Shown: in pieces, positions 33,230 through 41,712 of the stretch | How the letters are laid out: each line of letters opens with the position of its first letter | Numbering within the stretch: position 1 is the first letter of the stretch | NCBI GenBank assembly: GCA_038040195.1 | Contig: JBBPIR010000008.1 | Location: 1-55,980 of the forward strand | Direction of reading: 5' to 3' | DNA length: 55,980 nt | Source: Chloroflexota bacterium | GTDB lineage: Bacteria; Chloroflexota; Limnocylindria; QHBO01 | The notes under the pieces: generated by a model | Told to the model about the DNA's origin: nothing | The model's input: the letters and a program-made list of their open reading frames with translations, nothing else | Databases searched by the model: none | Translations under genes and position numbers: made by a program

Positions 33230-34498
33230 ATGACCGCCGACCGGCCCACCGACAACGGCGCCCAGCTGTGGGCGGGCGCCCAAGCCGAGCTGGACGCCGT
33301 GGCCGAGCGCCTGGGCCTGGACGACGGGATGCACCGCGTCCTGCGCGTCCCGAAGCGCGAGCTGGAGGTCCACTTTCCCGTGCGCTTCGATGATGGCCAC
33401 GTGGAGGCGGTCACCGGCTGGCGCGTCCACCACAACATCAACCGCGGACCCTCCACCGGTGGCGTGCGCTACACCGCCGACCTGACCCTGGACATCGTCC
33501 GCGCCAACGCGATGTGGAACACGTGGAAAGCGGCCCTGGTCGAGATCCCGTACGGCGGCGCCTTTGGCGGGGTGGTGATCAACCCCAAGAAGCTGTCCGC
33601 CCACGAACGGGAGGGCCTGACGCGCCGTTACACGACCGAGATCAGCCCCCTCATCGGTCCCAGCCAGGACATCCCCATGCCGGACGTCAACACCGACGAG
33701 CAGACCATGGCCTGGATGATGGACACCTTCTCGATGCATCGCGGCTACACGATCCGCGGCGTGGTGACCGGCAAGCCTCCGTCCATCGGCGGCTCGCGCG
33801 GACAGCGGGAGGCCGTCAGCCGCGGGGCGCTGCGGACCATCCAGGCCGTGGCCGGCCAGCACGCGGTGGCACTGGACGGGGCGCGCGTCGTGGTGCAGGG
33901 CTTCGGGCGGGTGGGCACCATCCTGGCCGAGATGCTGGCCGCGGCCGGCGCCCGGGTCGTGGCCCTGGCCGACGACCGCCACGCGGTCCGCAATGCCGGC
34001 GGCATTGCCATCCCGGCGGCCGTCGCACACATGGCCGAGCGGGACACGATCGACGAGCTGCGGGGCGCCGAAGCCGTGGACCGCCGCGAGATCTTCGGGG
34101 AGCCGTGCGAGATCCTGATCAGCGCCGGCCTCTCGCACCAGATCACGCGGGCCAATGCACCCACCATCCAGGCCCGGATCGTGGCCGAGGCCGCAAACGG
34201 GCCGACCACGCCGGAGGCGGATCGCATCCTGCGCGACAAGGGGGTCACCGTCATCCCCGACATCCTGGGCACCGCGGGCGGCTTCGTGGTTGGCTACTTC
34301 GAATGGGTCCAGGATCTGCAGTCCTTCTTCTGGACCGATGCCGAAGTGGCCGCTGAGCTCGACCGGGTGATGGATGACGCGGCCCTTGCGGTGATGTCGG
34401 CTGCCGATCAGCACCACACGGACCTCCGGACGGCCGCGCTGATGGTGGCCGTGGGCCGTACGGCGGCGGCAACCACCCTTCGCGGCCTTTACCCGTAG
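33230..34498 (+). CDS. Glutamate dehydrogenase paralogue lacking catalytic lysines (putative pseudoenzyme)
   Basis: This protein has exactly the same length (422 residues) and numbering as the gdhA product at 11548-12816, with long identical stretches such as [23 protein letters not shown] and [14 protein letters not shown]. Yet position 76, the substrate lysine of GPAKGG, is Thr ([10 protein letters not shown]), and position 112, the catalytic lysine of GGGKGG, is Phe (YGGAFGGV). Lys100 and Asp152 remain, and the Rossmann motif QGFGRVGT is intact. It should therefore bind nucleotide but not catalyse normal glutamate oxidation. Thermus thermophilus GDH is a hetero-hexamer with a non-catalytic regulatory subunit, so a regulatory partner of GdhA is an attractive role. 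The reading frame is intact, with no sign of decay. Confidence 0.88.
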   Translation: MTADRPTDNGAQLWAGAQAELDAVAERLGLDDGMHRVLRVPKRELEVHFPVRFDDGHVEAVTGWRVHHNINRGPSTGGVRYTADLTLDIVRANAMWNTWKAALVEIPYGGAFGGVVINPKKLSAHEREGLTRRYTTEISPLIGPSQDIPMPDVNTDEQTMAWMMDTFSMHRGYTIRGVVTGKPPSIGGSRGQREAVSRGALRTIQAVAGQHAVALDGARVVVQGFGRVGTILAEMLAAAGARVVALADDRHAVRNAGGIAIPAAVAHMAERDTIDELRGAEAVDRREIFGEPCEILISAGLSHQITRANAPTIQARIVAEAANGPTTPEADRILRDKGVTVIPDILGTAGGFVVGYFEWVQDLQSFFWTDAEVAAELDRVMDDAALAVMSAADQHHTDLRTAALMVAVGRTAAATTLRGLYP

Positions 34499-34556
34499 GA
34501 GTGGGTGGCGACGTCGCGGAGTTGCCGCTCGCCGAGCCAGCCTCGAAGATGACCGC

Positions 34557-36173
34557 GTGAGCGAAGGACCGGGCTCCGAGCGCAAGCCACGCTTCACGAC
34601 CCAGTCGGGGGTCGAGATCAAGCGCGTCTACACCGCTGCCGACCTGCCCGATTGGGATCCCGCGCGCGACCTGGGCGAGCCAGGCCAGCCACCGTTCACT
34701 CGGGGTATCCACGCCACCGGCCATCGGGGGCGGCTGTGGACGATGCGGATGTTCGCTGGCTTCGGCGCGGCCGAAGATACGAATGCCCGCTTCCGGCGCC
34801 TCATCGCGGAGGGGGGGACCGGTCTGTCCATCGCGTACGACATGCCGACTCTGTACGGATACGACCACGACGACCCGCACGCCGCGGGCGAGTTCGGGAC
34901 CTGCGGCGTGGCGGTCAGCAGCCTGGCCGACATGGAGATCCTGTTGTCGGGGCTGCCGATCGGCGAGATCAGCACCTCGATGACCATCAACTCGCCGGCG
35001 GCCATGATCTGGGCCATGTACCTGGTCGCCGCCGAGAAGGTAGGCGTCCCCCGGGCCGAGCTCACCGGAACGCTCCAGAACGACATCCTCAAGGAGTTCA
35101 TCGCCCAGAAGGAGTACATCTTCCCGCCCGCCCCCTCGCTGCGCCTGGTCACCGACACGGTCGAGTTCGGGACCCGCGAGATGCCGCGCTGGAACACGAT
35201 CAGCATCAGCGGCTACCACATCCGGGAGGCCGGCTCGACGGCGGTCCAGGAGCTGGCGTTCACGATCGCCGACGGGATCGCGTACGTGGAGGACGCCCTG
35301 GCCCGCGGACTGCGCTTCGACGACTTTGCGCCCCGCCTGTCGTTCTTCTTCAACAGCCACAACGACTTCTTCGAGGAGGTCGCGAAGTTCCGGGCCGCGC
35401 GCCGGATGTGGCACCGGTTGTGCGTCGAGCGCTTCGGCGCCGAGAACGAGCGCTCGACCTGGATGCGGTTCCACACCCAGACCGCGGGCGTGTCGCTGAC
35501 GGCCCAGCAGCCGCTGAACAACCTGACCCGGGTCGCGATCCAGGCCCTGGCCGCGGTCCTGGGTGGCACGCAGTCGCTGCATACCGATGCGTACGACGAG
35601 GCGTGGGCAGTTCCCTCGGAAGCGGCCGCCCTGCTCGCCCTGCGCCAGCAGCAGATCCTGGCCGAGGAGTCGGGGGTAGCGAACACGGTGGACCCGTTGG
35701 GGGGCTCGTACTTCGTGGAGGCACTCACCAACCAGACCGAGGCCGCGGCCTGGGACTACATCCGGCGCATCGACGACATGGGGGGCATGCTGCGGGCCGT
35801 GGAGGATGGGTTCCCGCAGGCCGAGGTCGCGGACGCGGCTTATGTCCAGAGCCGCGCCCTGGAGGACGGGGAGCACCAGATCGTGGGGGTCACCCGGTAC
35901 GTCGACCGCGACGAGGAGCTGGGCGTCCCGCTGCTCGAGATCACTCAGGACATGGAGCGGCGCCACCTGGACCGGTTGGCGCGGGTCCGGGCCGAGCGCG
36001 ACGCGGACGCGCATGCGCGGGCCGTGACCCGGTTGCAGGAGGAGGCGGCCCGACCGGCCGTCAATCTCATGCCGGCTATCGTCGAGGCGGTCGAGGCCTA
36101 CGCCACCATCGGCGAGATGTGCGGCGTTCTACGCGGTGTCTTTGGGGAGTACCGCGAGCCGCTGGCCGTCTAA
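34557..36173 (+). CDS. Acyl-CoA mutase (methylmalonyl-CoA mutase family) large subunit
   Basis: The 538-residue TIM-barrel subunit binds the acyl-CoA; the B12 domain is separate (18048-18464). Signatures include [54 protein letters not shown] (catalytic His), [20 protein letters not shown] and [14 protein letters not shown]. At the position of Tyr89 of Propionibacterium MCM (IRQYAGF) it has Phe (MRMFAGF), as in isobutyryl-CoA mutase, but the Arg equivalent to Arg207 (APSLRL) is kept. The substrate may be methylmalonyl-CoA or a related branched acyl-CoA. It starts with GTG and has no obvious ribosome site. The exonuclease gene follows after five bases. Confidence 0.9.
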   Translation: MSEGPGSERKPRFTTQSGVEIKRVYTAADLPDWDPARDLGEPGQPPFTRGIHATGHRGRLWTMRMFAGFGAAEDTNARFRRLIAEGGTGLSIAYDMPTLYGYDHDDPHAAGEFGTCGVAVSSLADMEILLSGLPIGEISTSMTINSPAAMIWAMYLVAAEKVGVPRAELTGTLQNDILKEFIAQKEYIFPPAPSLRLVTDTVEFGTREMPRWNTISISGYHIREAGSTAVQELAFTIADGIAYVEDALARGLRFDDFAPRLSFFFNSHNDFFEEVAKFRAARRMWHRLCVERFGAENERSTWMRFHTQTAGVSLTAQQPLNNLTRVAIQALAAVLGGTQSLHTDAYDEAWAVPSEAAALLALRQQQILAEESGVANTVDPLGGSYFVEALTNQTEAAAWDYIRRIDDMGGMLRAVEDGFPQAEVADAAYVQSRALEDGEHQIVGVTRYVDRDEELGVPLLEITQDMERRHLDRLARVRAERDADAHARAVTRLQEEAARPAVNLMPAIVEAVEAYATIGEMCGVLRGVFGEYREPLAV

Positions 36174-36178
36174 GCGCC

Positions 36179-37051
36179 GTGGACGTTCACCTCGTCGACG
36201 CCACCTTCGAGCTGTTCCGCGCCTACCACTCCCGGCCGGCTGAGCGCGGTCCGGATGGCCGGCCGGTCAACGCCGTCCGCGGCCTGGTCGACTCCCTGCT
36301 CAGCCTGCTGCGCGAACCGGACGTGACCCACGTCGGCGCCGCCACCGACCACGTCATCGAAAGCTGGCGCAATGACGTGTATCCGGGCTACAAATCCAGC
36401 GCCGGGGTCCCGCGCGATCTGCTGGCCCAATTCGCCGATGCCGAGCGGGCCATCCAGGCCCTGGGCATCACCTGCTGGGCCATGGTCGAGGATGAGGCCG
36501 ACGACGCCCTGGCCACGGTGACCGCCCGACTGGCGACCGACCCTGGGGTCGAGCGGATCGTGATCTGCAGCGTGGACAAGGATCTTGCCCAGTGCGTCCG
36601 CGGGGAGCGGATCGTCCTCCGCGACCGGATGCGCAAGATCACCTACGACGAGGCAGGGGTGGTCTCCAAGTTCGGTGTCCGCCCCACCAGCATCCCCGAC
36701 TACCTGGCCCTCGTCGGCGACAGCTCCGACGGCTATCCGGGCCTCCCCGGCTGGGGCGCCCGGAGCGCGGCCGCGGTCTTGGCCCGCTGGGAGCACCTGG
36801 AGTCCATCCCCGACGATCCGCTGACCTGGGAAGTCGACGTGCGCGGGACGGGACGGTTGGCCTCGACCCTGCGCCAGCACCGGGACGAGGCCCTGCTGTA
36901 CCGCCGGCTGGCCATCCTGGGCACCGATTCGGATGCTCCCGGCACGCTGGCCGACCTCGCTTGGCGCGGCGTGCCGCGCAAGCCATTCCTGGCCCTGTGC
37001 GCGGAGTTCGGCTTCGAGTCGGTTCCGGGGCGCGTCCACCGCTGGGCCTGA
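36179..37051 (+). CDS. 5'-3' exonuclease (FEN/PIN fold, Pol I N-terminal type)
   Basis: A stand-alone 290-residue flap endonuclease/5'-3' exonuclease, like the N-terminal domain of DNA polymerase I. Metal-binding acidic residues are in VDATFELFRAY, GAATDHV, EDEADDAL, ICSVDKDLAQ and GDSSDGYPGL. The helix-3-turn-helix DNA-binding element is FGVRPTSIPDYLALVGDSSD followed by GLPGWGARSAAAVLARW. The YPGYKSSAGVP arch segment is present. It starts at GTG five bases after the mutase stop, so it is probably co-transcribed, although there is no functional link. It would process Okazaki primers or repair flaps. Confidence 0.9.
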   Translation: MDVHLVDATFELFRAYHSRPAERGPDGRPVNAVRGLVDSLLSLLREPDVTHVGAATDHVIESWRNDVYPGYKSSAGVPRDLLAQFADAERAIQALGITCWAMVEDEADDALATVTARLATDPGVERIVICSVDKDLAQCVRGERIVLRDRMRKITYDEAGVVSKFGVRPTSIPDYLALVGDSSDGYPGLPGWGARSAAAVLARWEHLESIPDDPLTWEVDVRGTGRLASTLRQHRDEALLYRRLAILGTDSDAPGTLADLAWRGVPRKPFLALCAEFGFESVPGRVHRWA

Positions 37052-37097
37052 TCGGATCGGTACCCTCGCCGCCTCGGAGCCCGGACCTTTGACCCGG

Positions 37098-37126
37098 CTG
37101 ACCCCGGCACAGCCCGCCGATACCGT
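37098..37126 (+). promoter_or_regulatory. Promoter (-35 CTGACC, -10 TACCGT) for the SpoIID-like gene
   Basis: CTGACC (37098-37103) and TACCGT (37121-37126) are 17 bp apart. The -10 ends eight bases before the ATG at 37135; the bases between contain GGGAGG, so it may be leaderless or use an extremely close ribosome site. Confidence 0.5.
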
Positions 37127-37134
37127 GGGAGGCG

Positions 37135-38268
37135 ATGCCGCGCCGTGCTTTGGCGGCGTCGCTGCTGGCCGCGGCCACCCTCCTGGGCAGCGGGTTCCCG
37201 GGGCAGATCGCTCCTGCGACCGCATCCTCGTGCAGTGGTTGGACCAGCGAGGCGACCCCGCCCCCCACCATCCGCGTGTTTCGGGCTGCCACCGGAGCGG
37301 TCGACACGGTCGACTTCAAGGTCTACGCCAAGAACGTCCTGAGCCGCGAGTGGATCGGTTGGTGGACGACCGAATCGCTGCGCTCCGGCGGGGTGGCGGT
37401 GAAGATGTACGCCTGGTACCACGTTCTCCATTGGCGCGGCCTGACCAACGCAGAGGGCGCCTGCTTCGACGTCTACGACGACACCCGGGACCAGGTCTAC
37501 AACCCGGCCCAGCCGACCTGGACCAGCGCTGCGGCGGCCGTCGACGCCACCTGGGGTACCAGGGCCCTGAAGAACGGAAGCGTCTACCCGACCTATTACA
37601 ACGCTGGCGCGGCGAATGAGGCCTGCGGCGCCAACGCCAACGGCTGGCGGATGTACCAGGGGGGCACCCAGGCCTGCGGCCTGGCCGGTCTGAGCGCGGC
37701 CCAGATCCTGCTCACGTACTACTACCCCAACTGGACGGTGACCGATGCCCCGCCACCGCCGCCCGCGCCAACGCCGGTACCCACACCCATCCCGACCCCT
37801 TCCCCGACCGCCCCACCGACCCCGTCCCCCGTGCCAAGCCTGCCACCCACCGGGCCGCCGGCCCCCACGGCCGCGCCTCAGCCCACGCCCCTGCCCACAC
37901 CCGCACCCACAGCCGCGCCAACTCCGGCCCCGGCCCCGACCCCGGGTGGCAACCCCGGCGGCGGGCAATCGGGCATCGTCGGTCAGTCCACTCCCCCGCC
38001 ACCGCCGGCGATCAACCCGGGGGAGGTGACGGTCGCGGTCGCTGCCTCGGCCGCACCCAGCCAGGGAGCATCCCCGCCGGCGCCATCGCTCCGCCGGCCG
38101 GTGTCGCCAGGTCCGGCGGCGACCCACGAGTCTCCGATGTTCCGCGCCCTGGCGGCGGCGGCGATTCGCGACCTGGCCGTCCGGCTGGCCATCCCGTTGT
38201 TCGTCGGGCGTTCCGACCCGGGAATGGCCGCGCCATCGGTGGAGCTTCCCGCCGTCATCGGTCGCTAG
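37135..38268 (+). CDS. Secreted protein with SpoIID/LytB-like domain and long Pro-rich tail
   Basis: A 377-residue exported protein. The signal peptide (PRRALAASLLAAATLLGSGF, cleavage near ATASS) is followed by a domain of about 160 residues with SpoIID-like features: VYAKNVLSREWIGWWTTESL, then SGGVAVKMYAWYHVLHWR, and a distal Tyr/Thr-rich segment AVDATWGTRALKNGSVYPTY. SpoIID proteins are lytic transglycosylases that strip peptide-free glycan; the usual catalytic Glu would lie in SREWIGWW. Cys residues may form disulfides. From about residue 205 a 90-residue Pro/Thr/Ala linker follows, then a low-complexity region ending in a hydrophobic stretch. Nothing else here suggests sporulation, so a wall-remodelling role is more likely. 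Confidence 0.62.
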   Translation: MPRRALAASLLAAATLLGSGFPGQIAPATASSCSGWTSEATPPPTIRVFRAATGAVDTVDFKVYAKNVLSREWIGWWTTESLRSGGVAVKMYAWYHVLHWRGLTNAEGACFDVYDDTRDQVYNPAQPTWTSAAAAVDATWGTRALKNGSVYPTYYNAGAANEACGANANGWRMYQGGTQACGLAGLSAAQILLTYYYPNWTVTDAPPPPPAPTPVPTPIPTPSPTAPPTPSPVPSLPPTGPPAPTAAPQPTPLPTPAPTAAPTPAPAPTPGGNPGGGQSGIVGQSTPPPPPAINPGEVTVAVAASAAPSQGASPPAPSLRRPVSPGPAATHESPMFRALAAAAIRDLAVRLAIPLFVGRSDPGMAAPSVELPAVIGR

Positions 38269-38283
38269 GCCGAACGCGCCCGC

Positions 38284-39243
38284 CTACCCCGCTGCCCGGG
38301 CCTCCCGCCACGCGGTCACCGCCAGGTCGGCGGTGGCCAGGTCCTGGATCGCCAGTCCCACGCTCTTGAAGATGGTGATGGCCGCCGGGTCACGGCTCGC
38401 GGCCCAGCCGGGCGCCAGGCTCCCGATCTCGACGTACGCGTCGGCGTCCAGCTGGCCGGCGGCAACCGCGGCGGCCAGGTCGCCCGCCTCGGCGGCGGCC
38501 GCGGCCCGCGAGTCCACGGCCACCAACGCCGCGCGGCCAAAGGCCTCGGGCGGAACCTCGACCATCCCCATCCGGAACGACCCGATGGCGTTGACATGGG
38601 CACCCGGCTCCAGCCACGCGGCGTCGAACACCGGCGTCTGGGACGGTGTGACGCAGCACACGATGTCGGCGCCACGGACCGCCGCCTCGGGCGATTCCAC
38701 CGCCCGCACCGTGGCGGGCACCTGCGCATCCATCGACGCCGCGAACGCCTCTCGGGGCGCCGGAGTGCGGGAATAGACGCGGACCTCGCGGATCGGCCGC
38801 GCGGCGAGCACGGCCCTGATCTGCCACTCGGCCTGCACCCCGGCGCCGAACAGGGCCATCACGGTGGCGTCGGAACGGGCCATGAGCCGTGCGCCGACCC
38901 CGGACGCGGCGCCGGTCCGCATGGCCGTCACGGTCGGTGCGTCGAGCTGGAACGCAGGTTCGCCGGTTTGGGCGTCGAACCAGGTCACGGTGCCCTGGAT
39001 GGTCGGCAGACCCCGCTCCGGGTTGCCCGGGACCCAGCTGGCGAGCTTGACGGCGGCCCCGGATCCACCCTCGCGCACGGCGGGCATGAGAACCAGCAAC
39101 CCGCCACCACCGAGCTCAACGTGGTGACGCAACGGGGAGCGGTCCCGGCCGGCCGCCACGTCACGGTACGCGGCATCGACCGCGTCGAGCAGGCGCTCGA
39201 TGGGAACCAGCGAGCGCAGGCTGGCGGCGTCAATCAGCTCCAT
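38284..39243 (-). CDS. Ornithine cyclodeaminase / mu-crystallin family protein
   Basis: A 319-residue NAD(P)-dependent enzyme of the OCD/mu-crystallin family, which includes ornithine cyclodeaminase, ketimine reductases and amino-acid dehydrogenases. Visible features are the substrate Lys in AAVKLASWVPG, the conserved MRTGAASGVGARLMA segment, the dinucleotide loop LFGAGVQAEWQI, CVTPSQTPVF and the C-terminal ITIFKSVGLAIQDLA. The real reaction (for instance delta-1-pyrroline-2-carboxylate reduction) cannot be told. A -10 box TAGACT lies nine bases before the ATG, so it is probably leaderless, and a divergent gene starts 46 bp away. Confidence 0.9.
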   Translation of the reverse strand: MELIDAASLRSLVPIERLLDAVDAAYRDVAAGRDRSPLRHHVELGGGGLLVLMPAVREGGSGAAVKLASWVPGNPERGLPTIQGTVTWFDAQTGEPAFQLDAPTVTAMRTGAASGVGARLMARSDATVMALFGAGVQAEWQIRAVLAARPIREVRVYSRTPAPREAFAASMDAQVPATVRAVESPEAAVRGADIVCCVTPSQTPVFDAAWLEPGAHVNAIGSFRMGMVEVPPEAFGRAALVAVDSRAAAAAEAGDLAAAVAAGQLDADAYVEIGSLAPGWAASRDPAAITIFKSVGLAIQDLATADLAVTAWREARAAG

Positions 39244-39252
39244 CGGCCCCGG

Positions 39253-39258
39253 AGTCTA
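39253..39258 (-). promoter_or_regulatory. -10 box TAGACT for leaderless ornithine cyclodeaminase-like gene
   Basis: TAGACT on the minus strand ends nine bases before the ATG at 39243; no Shine-Dalgarno lies between. Confidence 0.6.
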
Positions 39259-39274
39259 CCCGCCCCCCGTGCGC

Positions 39275-39280
39275 TAGCAT
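39275..39280 (+). promoter_or_regulatory. -10 box TAGCAT for a leaderless membrane-protein gene
   Basis: TAGCAT ends nine bases before the ATG at 39290. Together with the minus-strand box at 39253 it packs two divergent leaderless promoters into 46 bp. Confidence 0.65.
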
Positions 39281-39289
39281 CGGTTCGCC

Positions 39290-39739
39290 ATGAGCCCCGT
39301 CCCGCTGATCATCGCCCACGTCAGCCTGGCCATCCTGCTCCTGCTGCCGAACGTGCTGGCACCGTTCGTCCTGCGTCGTGATTCCGCGACCCGAGGCCAG
39401 GGCCGCCTGGCTCGACTGGTGCTCACGCTCCAGGGTCCGGGCTCGTTCTGGATCGGCCTCGGCGTGGCCATCACCGGGATCGGGCTGCTGGTGGTCATCG
39501 GCCTGGAGCTGCTGACTCAGCCCTGGCTGTTGGTGGCGCTCGGCCTGTATGCCGCCAACCTGGTCGTCGCGGCGGTCGTGGCGCGGCCCAACCTGCGGCG
39601 GTTGCTCGGCCTATCCGGCGCGCTGGACCAGGAGACGTGGGCCCGCCTTGCGCGACGGCAGCGTTACCTGGCCTACGGGATGGCGGGTGCCATCGGCGTC
39701 ATCGGGCTGTTGATGATGACCAAGCCCCAGCTGTGGTGA
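39290..39739 (+). CDS. Small polytopic membrane protein (DUF2269-like)
   Basis: A 149-residue membrane protein with about four helices: PLIIAHVSLAILLLLPNVLA, FWIGLGVAITGIGLLVVIGL, WLLVALGLYAANLVVAAVVA and YGMAGAIGVIGLLMM. The helix arrangement, including an early His, recalls DUF2269-type integral membrane proteins of unknown function. No catalytic motif is evident. It converges on a tiny membrane-protein gene 18 bp downstream. Confidence 0.65.
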   Translation: MSPVPLIIAHVSLAILLLLPNVLAPFVLRRDSATRGQGRLARLVLTLQGPGSFWIGLGVAITGIGLLVVIGLELLTQPWLLVALGLYAANLVVAAVVARPNLRRLLGLSGALDQETWARLARRQRYLAYGMAGAIGVIGLLMMTKPQLW

Positions 39740-39757
39740 GCCTGCCGGGACCGTCAG

Positions 39758-39868
39758 TCAGAAGAGTCGATCGAGCGGATTCGGCGTGCCCAGCACAAAT
39801 GACGCCCCGACGATGATGACGAGCAGGGCGACTGCAAAGACGCCCAGCCACTTCAATACTTCCCACAT
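39758..39868 (-). CDS. 36-residue single-span membrane protein
   Basis: This gene is too short for most gene finders. On the minus strand ATG 39868-39866 opens a 36-codon frame ending TGA at 39758. The product starts MWEVLKWLGVFAVALLVIIV, continues GASFVLGTP and ends PNPLDRLF: an amphipathic start, one clean membrane helix and a short polar end. Support for it being real is the promoter: TAGAAT ends exactly nine bases before the ATG, the same geometry as the neighbouring leaderless genes. The hydrophobic span is followed by a Gly-x-Pro-x-Pro turn. Small proteins of this type often regulate larger membrane complexes; the partner is unknown. Confidence 0.65.
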   Translation of the reverse strand: MWEVLKWLGVFAVALLVIIVGASFVLGTPNPLDRLF

Positions 39869-39877
39869 GGTCCACGG

Positions 39878-39883
39878 ATTCTA
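39878..39883 (-). promoter_or_regulatory. -10 box TAGAAT for the 36-residue membrane protein
   Basis: TAGAAT on the minus strand ends nine bases before the ATG at 39868. It lies 15 bp from the divergent GTG of the MshC/CysS-like gene. Confidence 0.6.
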
Positions 39884-39897
39884 GGGCCGCGGCGCAA

Positions 39898-41163
39898 GTG
39901 CCCCCTCCGCGCCAGCTCAACCTGCGCCTGTACGACACCCGTCGGGCCGGAGTCTTGCCACTCGAGCCGATTGGTGACGGACCCCTCGGACTGTACGTGT
40001 GCGGCATCACCCCGTACGACACGACCCACCTGGGTCATGCCTTCACCTACCTGGCGTTCGACGTCCTGCACCGGTACCTCGAGTACCTCGGCCACCCGGT
40101 CCGCTACGTTCAGAACCTGACCGATGTCGACGACGACATGCTCCGCCACGCCCGCGATCAGGGCCAGGACTACCTGGCCATGGGCCGCCTGCACACGGAC
40201 CGCTTCCTGGCCGACATGGCGGCCCTGAACTGGCTCGCGCCGAGCGCATACCCGCGCGCCACGGAGCACATCCCGCACATGGTGGCGATGATCGAGCCAT
40301 TGCTGGCGGCCGGCCTCGCATATCGGGCAGGCCAACACGTGTTCCTGTCGGTGGCCGCCGACCCGGCGTTCGGGTCTCTGGCTCACGTGCCGGCGGCGGA
40401 TCGCCTGGCGCTGGCCAATGAGCGCGGCAACGATCCGGACCTGCCCGGCAAGCGCGACCCGCTGGACCCGGTGCTGTGGCAGCCGTCGCTCCCCGACGAG
40501 CCGGCCTGGCCCTCGCCCTGGGGGGACGGGCGGCCAGGTTGGCACATCGAGTGCTCCGCCATGAGCGTGACCCACCTCGGACCCCGGTTCGAGATCCACG
40601 GCGGGGGGCGGGACCTCGCCTTCCCGCACCACGAGGCCGAACGCACGCAGTCGGAGGGCTCGACCGGCCTCCGGCCCGTGGTCCGTCACTGGGTCCACAC
40701 CGGCATGGTCCACTACGCCGATGAGAAGATGAGCAAGTCGGTGGGCAACCTGGTCATGGTCCGAGACCTGCTCGAGCGGTGGCCGGCGGATGCCATCCGG
40801 CTTGCGCTCACCCGCCATCACTACCGCGCCGATTTGACCTGGACCGATGGGTTGGCGGCGGAGGCCCAACTGACGGTGCAGCGCTGGGCGCAAGCGGCAG
40901 CGGTTGCGCCGGCGGCGCCGGCGACCCCGACGGTGATGGGCGACCGGATGCCCGTTCCCGAAGGGGTGGCCGCGCTGCGAGACAGCGCCTTGGCTGCCCT
41001 GGACGATGACCTCGACACACCTCGCGTCGTGACCACCCTTGATCAGCTGGCCGTGCTGGCGCTCGGATCGGACCGGGGCCCGGCCGATCAGGAAGCCGCC
41101 GGAGCGGTCCTGCGCGACCTCGCGACCCGGATCCTGGGCCTGCGCCTGGAGCCCGCCGCATGA
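39898..41163 (+). CDS. Cysteine-activating ligase: MshC-like or short cysteinyl-tRNA synthetase
   Basis: A 421-residue class I aminoacyl-tRNA synthetase-fold protein that activates cysteine. The zinc site is Cys35 ([10 protein letters not shown]), Cys219 (GWHIECSAM), His244/His245 and Glu246 (FPHHEAE). HLGH is at 44-47 and KMSKS at 277-281. The signature [20 protein letters not shown] and the short length are like MshC, which couples cysteine to GlcN-inositol in mycothiol synthesis; true CysRS usually reads YVCGPTVYD and is about 460 residues. The remaining sequence is also compatible with a compact CysRS. Without the rest of a mycothiol pathway I cannot decide. The stop overlaps the next gene as ATGA. 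Confidence 0.78.
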   Translation: MPPPRQLNLRLYDTRRAGVLPLEPIGDGPLGLYVCGITPYDTTHLGHAFTYLAFDVLHRYLEYLGHPVRYVQNLTDVDDDMLRHARDQGQDYLAMGRLHTDRFLADMAALNWLAPSAYPRATEHIPHMVAMIEPLLAAGLAYRAGQHVFLSVAADPAFGSLAHVPAADRLALANERGNDPDLPGKRDPLDPVLWQPSLPDEPAWPSPWGDGRPGWHIECSAMSVTHLGPRFEIHGGGRDLAFPHHEAERTQSEGSTGLRPVVRHWVHTGMVHYADEKMSKSVGNLVMVRDLLERWPADAIRLALTRHHYRADLTWTDGLAAEAQLTVQRWAQAAAVAPAAPATPTVMGDRMPVPEGVAALRDSALAALDDDLDTPRVVTTLDQLAVLALGSDRGPADQEAAGAVLRDLATRILGLRLEPAA

Positions 41164-41669
41164 CGGCCTCGCCTCACATCCCGCCCAGCGTCCAGTTGGG
41201 GGAGGTCGTCCCGCCCGAGGACCCGGAGGACTGGCGTCGGCCGCTCACCTGGGTCGTGGCCGGCGGCATGCTGGCCGCGCCGGCGGTGGCCGCCGGGTGG
41301 TTCATCGCCGCCCCGCCGACCGATGCGTATGCGGCGATTCCCGGCATTTCAGCCCTCGCGGCCACGCTGGCCGCCGGCGCGGCCGTCACCGGAGCCAGCC
41401 AGCGGGGAGGCTGGCGGGCGGCGCTGGTGACTCTGGGAGCCGGTCTGTTCGCTGCCCTGGGCGTGGTGGCCGTCGGCACGATCCTCGCCGACGGGTCCGC
41501 ACTCGGCAGCGCGGCGGCGGCTTCGGCAGCCGGGACGGGAGGCGCCCTGGCCGCGGCGGCGCTGGCAGGCCTCCTCGCGACGGCCGGGCGGCTGCGGCGC
41601 TACCTGTCTCCGGCGGTGGCGGGTGGGTTCGCCGCCGCCCTGCTGGCGGAGCTCCTGTTCAGCCTGTGA
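41160..41669 (+). CDS. Hypothetical Ala-rich polytopic membrane protein
   Basis: A 169-residue protein with a 25-residue polar N-terminus (PPSVQLGEVVPPEDPEDWRR) and four to five very Ala/Gly-rich hydrophobic segments, for example TWVVAGGMLAAPAVAAGWFI and AALVTLGAGLFAALGVVAVG. I do not recognise a family, and the Ala richness limits inference. It overlaps the ligase gene as ATGA, which supports its being a real, co-translated gene. Confidence 0.55.
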   Translation: MTASPHIPPSVQLGEVVPPEDPEDWRRPLTWVVAGGMLAAPAVAAGWFIAAPPTDAYAAIPGISALAATLAAGAAVTGASQRGGWRAALVTLGAGLFAALGVVAVGTILADGSALGSAAAASAAGTGGALAAAALAGLLATAGRLRRYLSPAVAGGFAAALLAELLFSL

Positions 41670-41712
41670 GCGGGCCCTCCACCGGTGCGCCGTCGGGCGG
41701 CGGCGGTATCGG

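Noticed and set aside
33230-34498. GDH paralogue as a decaying pseudogene
   Set aside because: There is no frameshift or premature stop, the length is exactly that of gdhA, and the nucleotide-binding motif is intact.
32306-34621. N-terminal extension of the phosphotriesterase-like protein
   Set aside because: The extension lies antisense to the GDH paralogue. The family N-terminus with HEH at residues 23-25 fits ATG 32305.
34652-36178. Long plus-strand frame upstream of and continuous with the exonuclease gene
   Set aside because: This part is an Arg/Gly-rich shadow of the mutase large-subunit gene. The real exonuclease starts at GTG 36179, right after the mutase stop.
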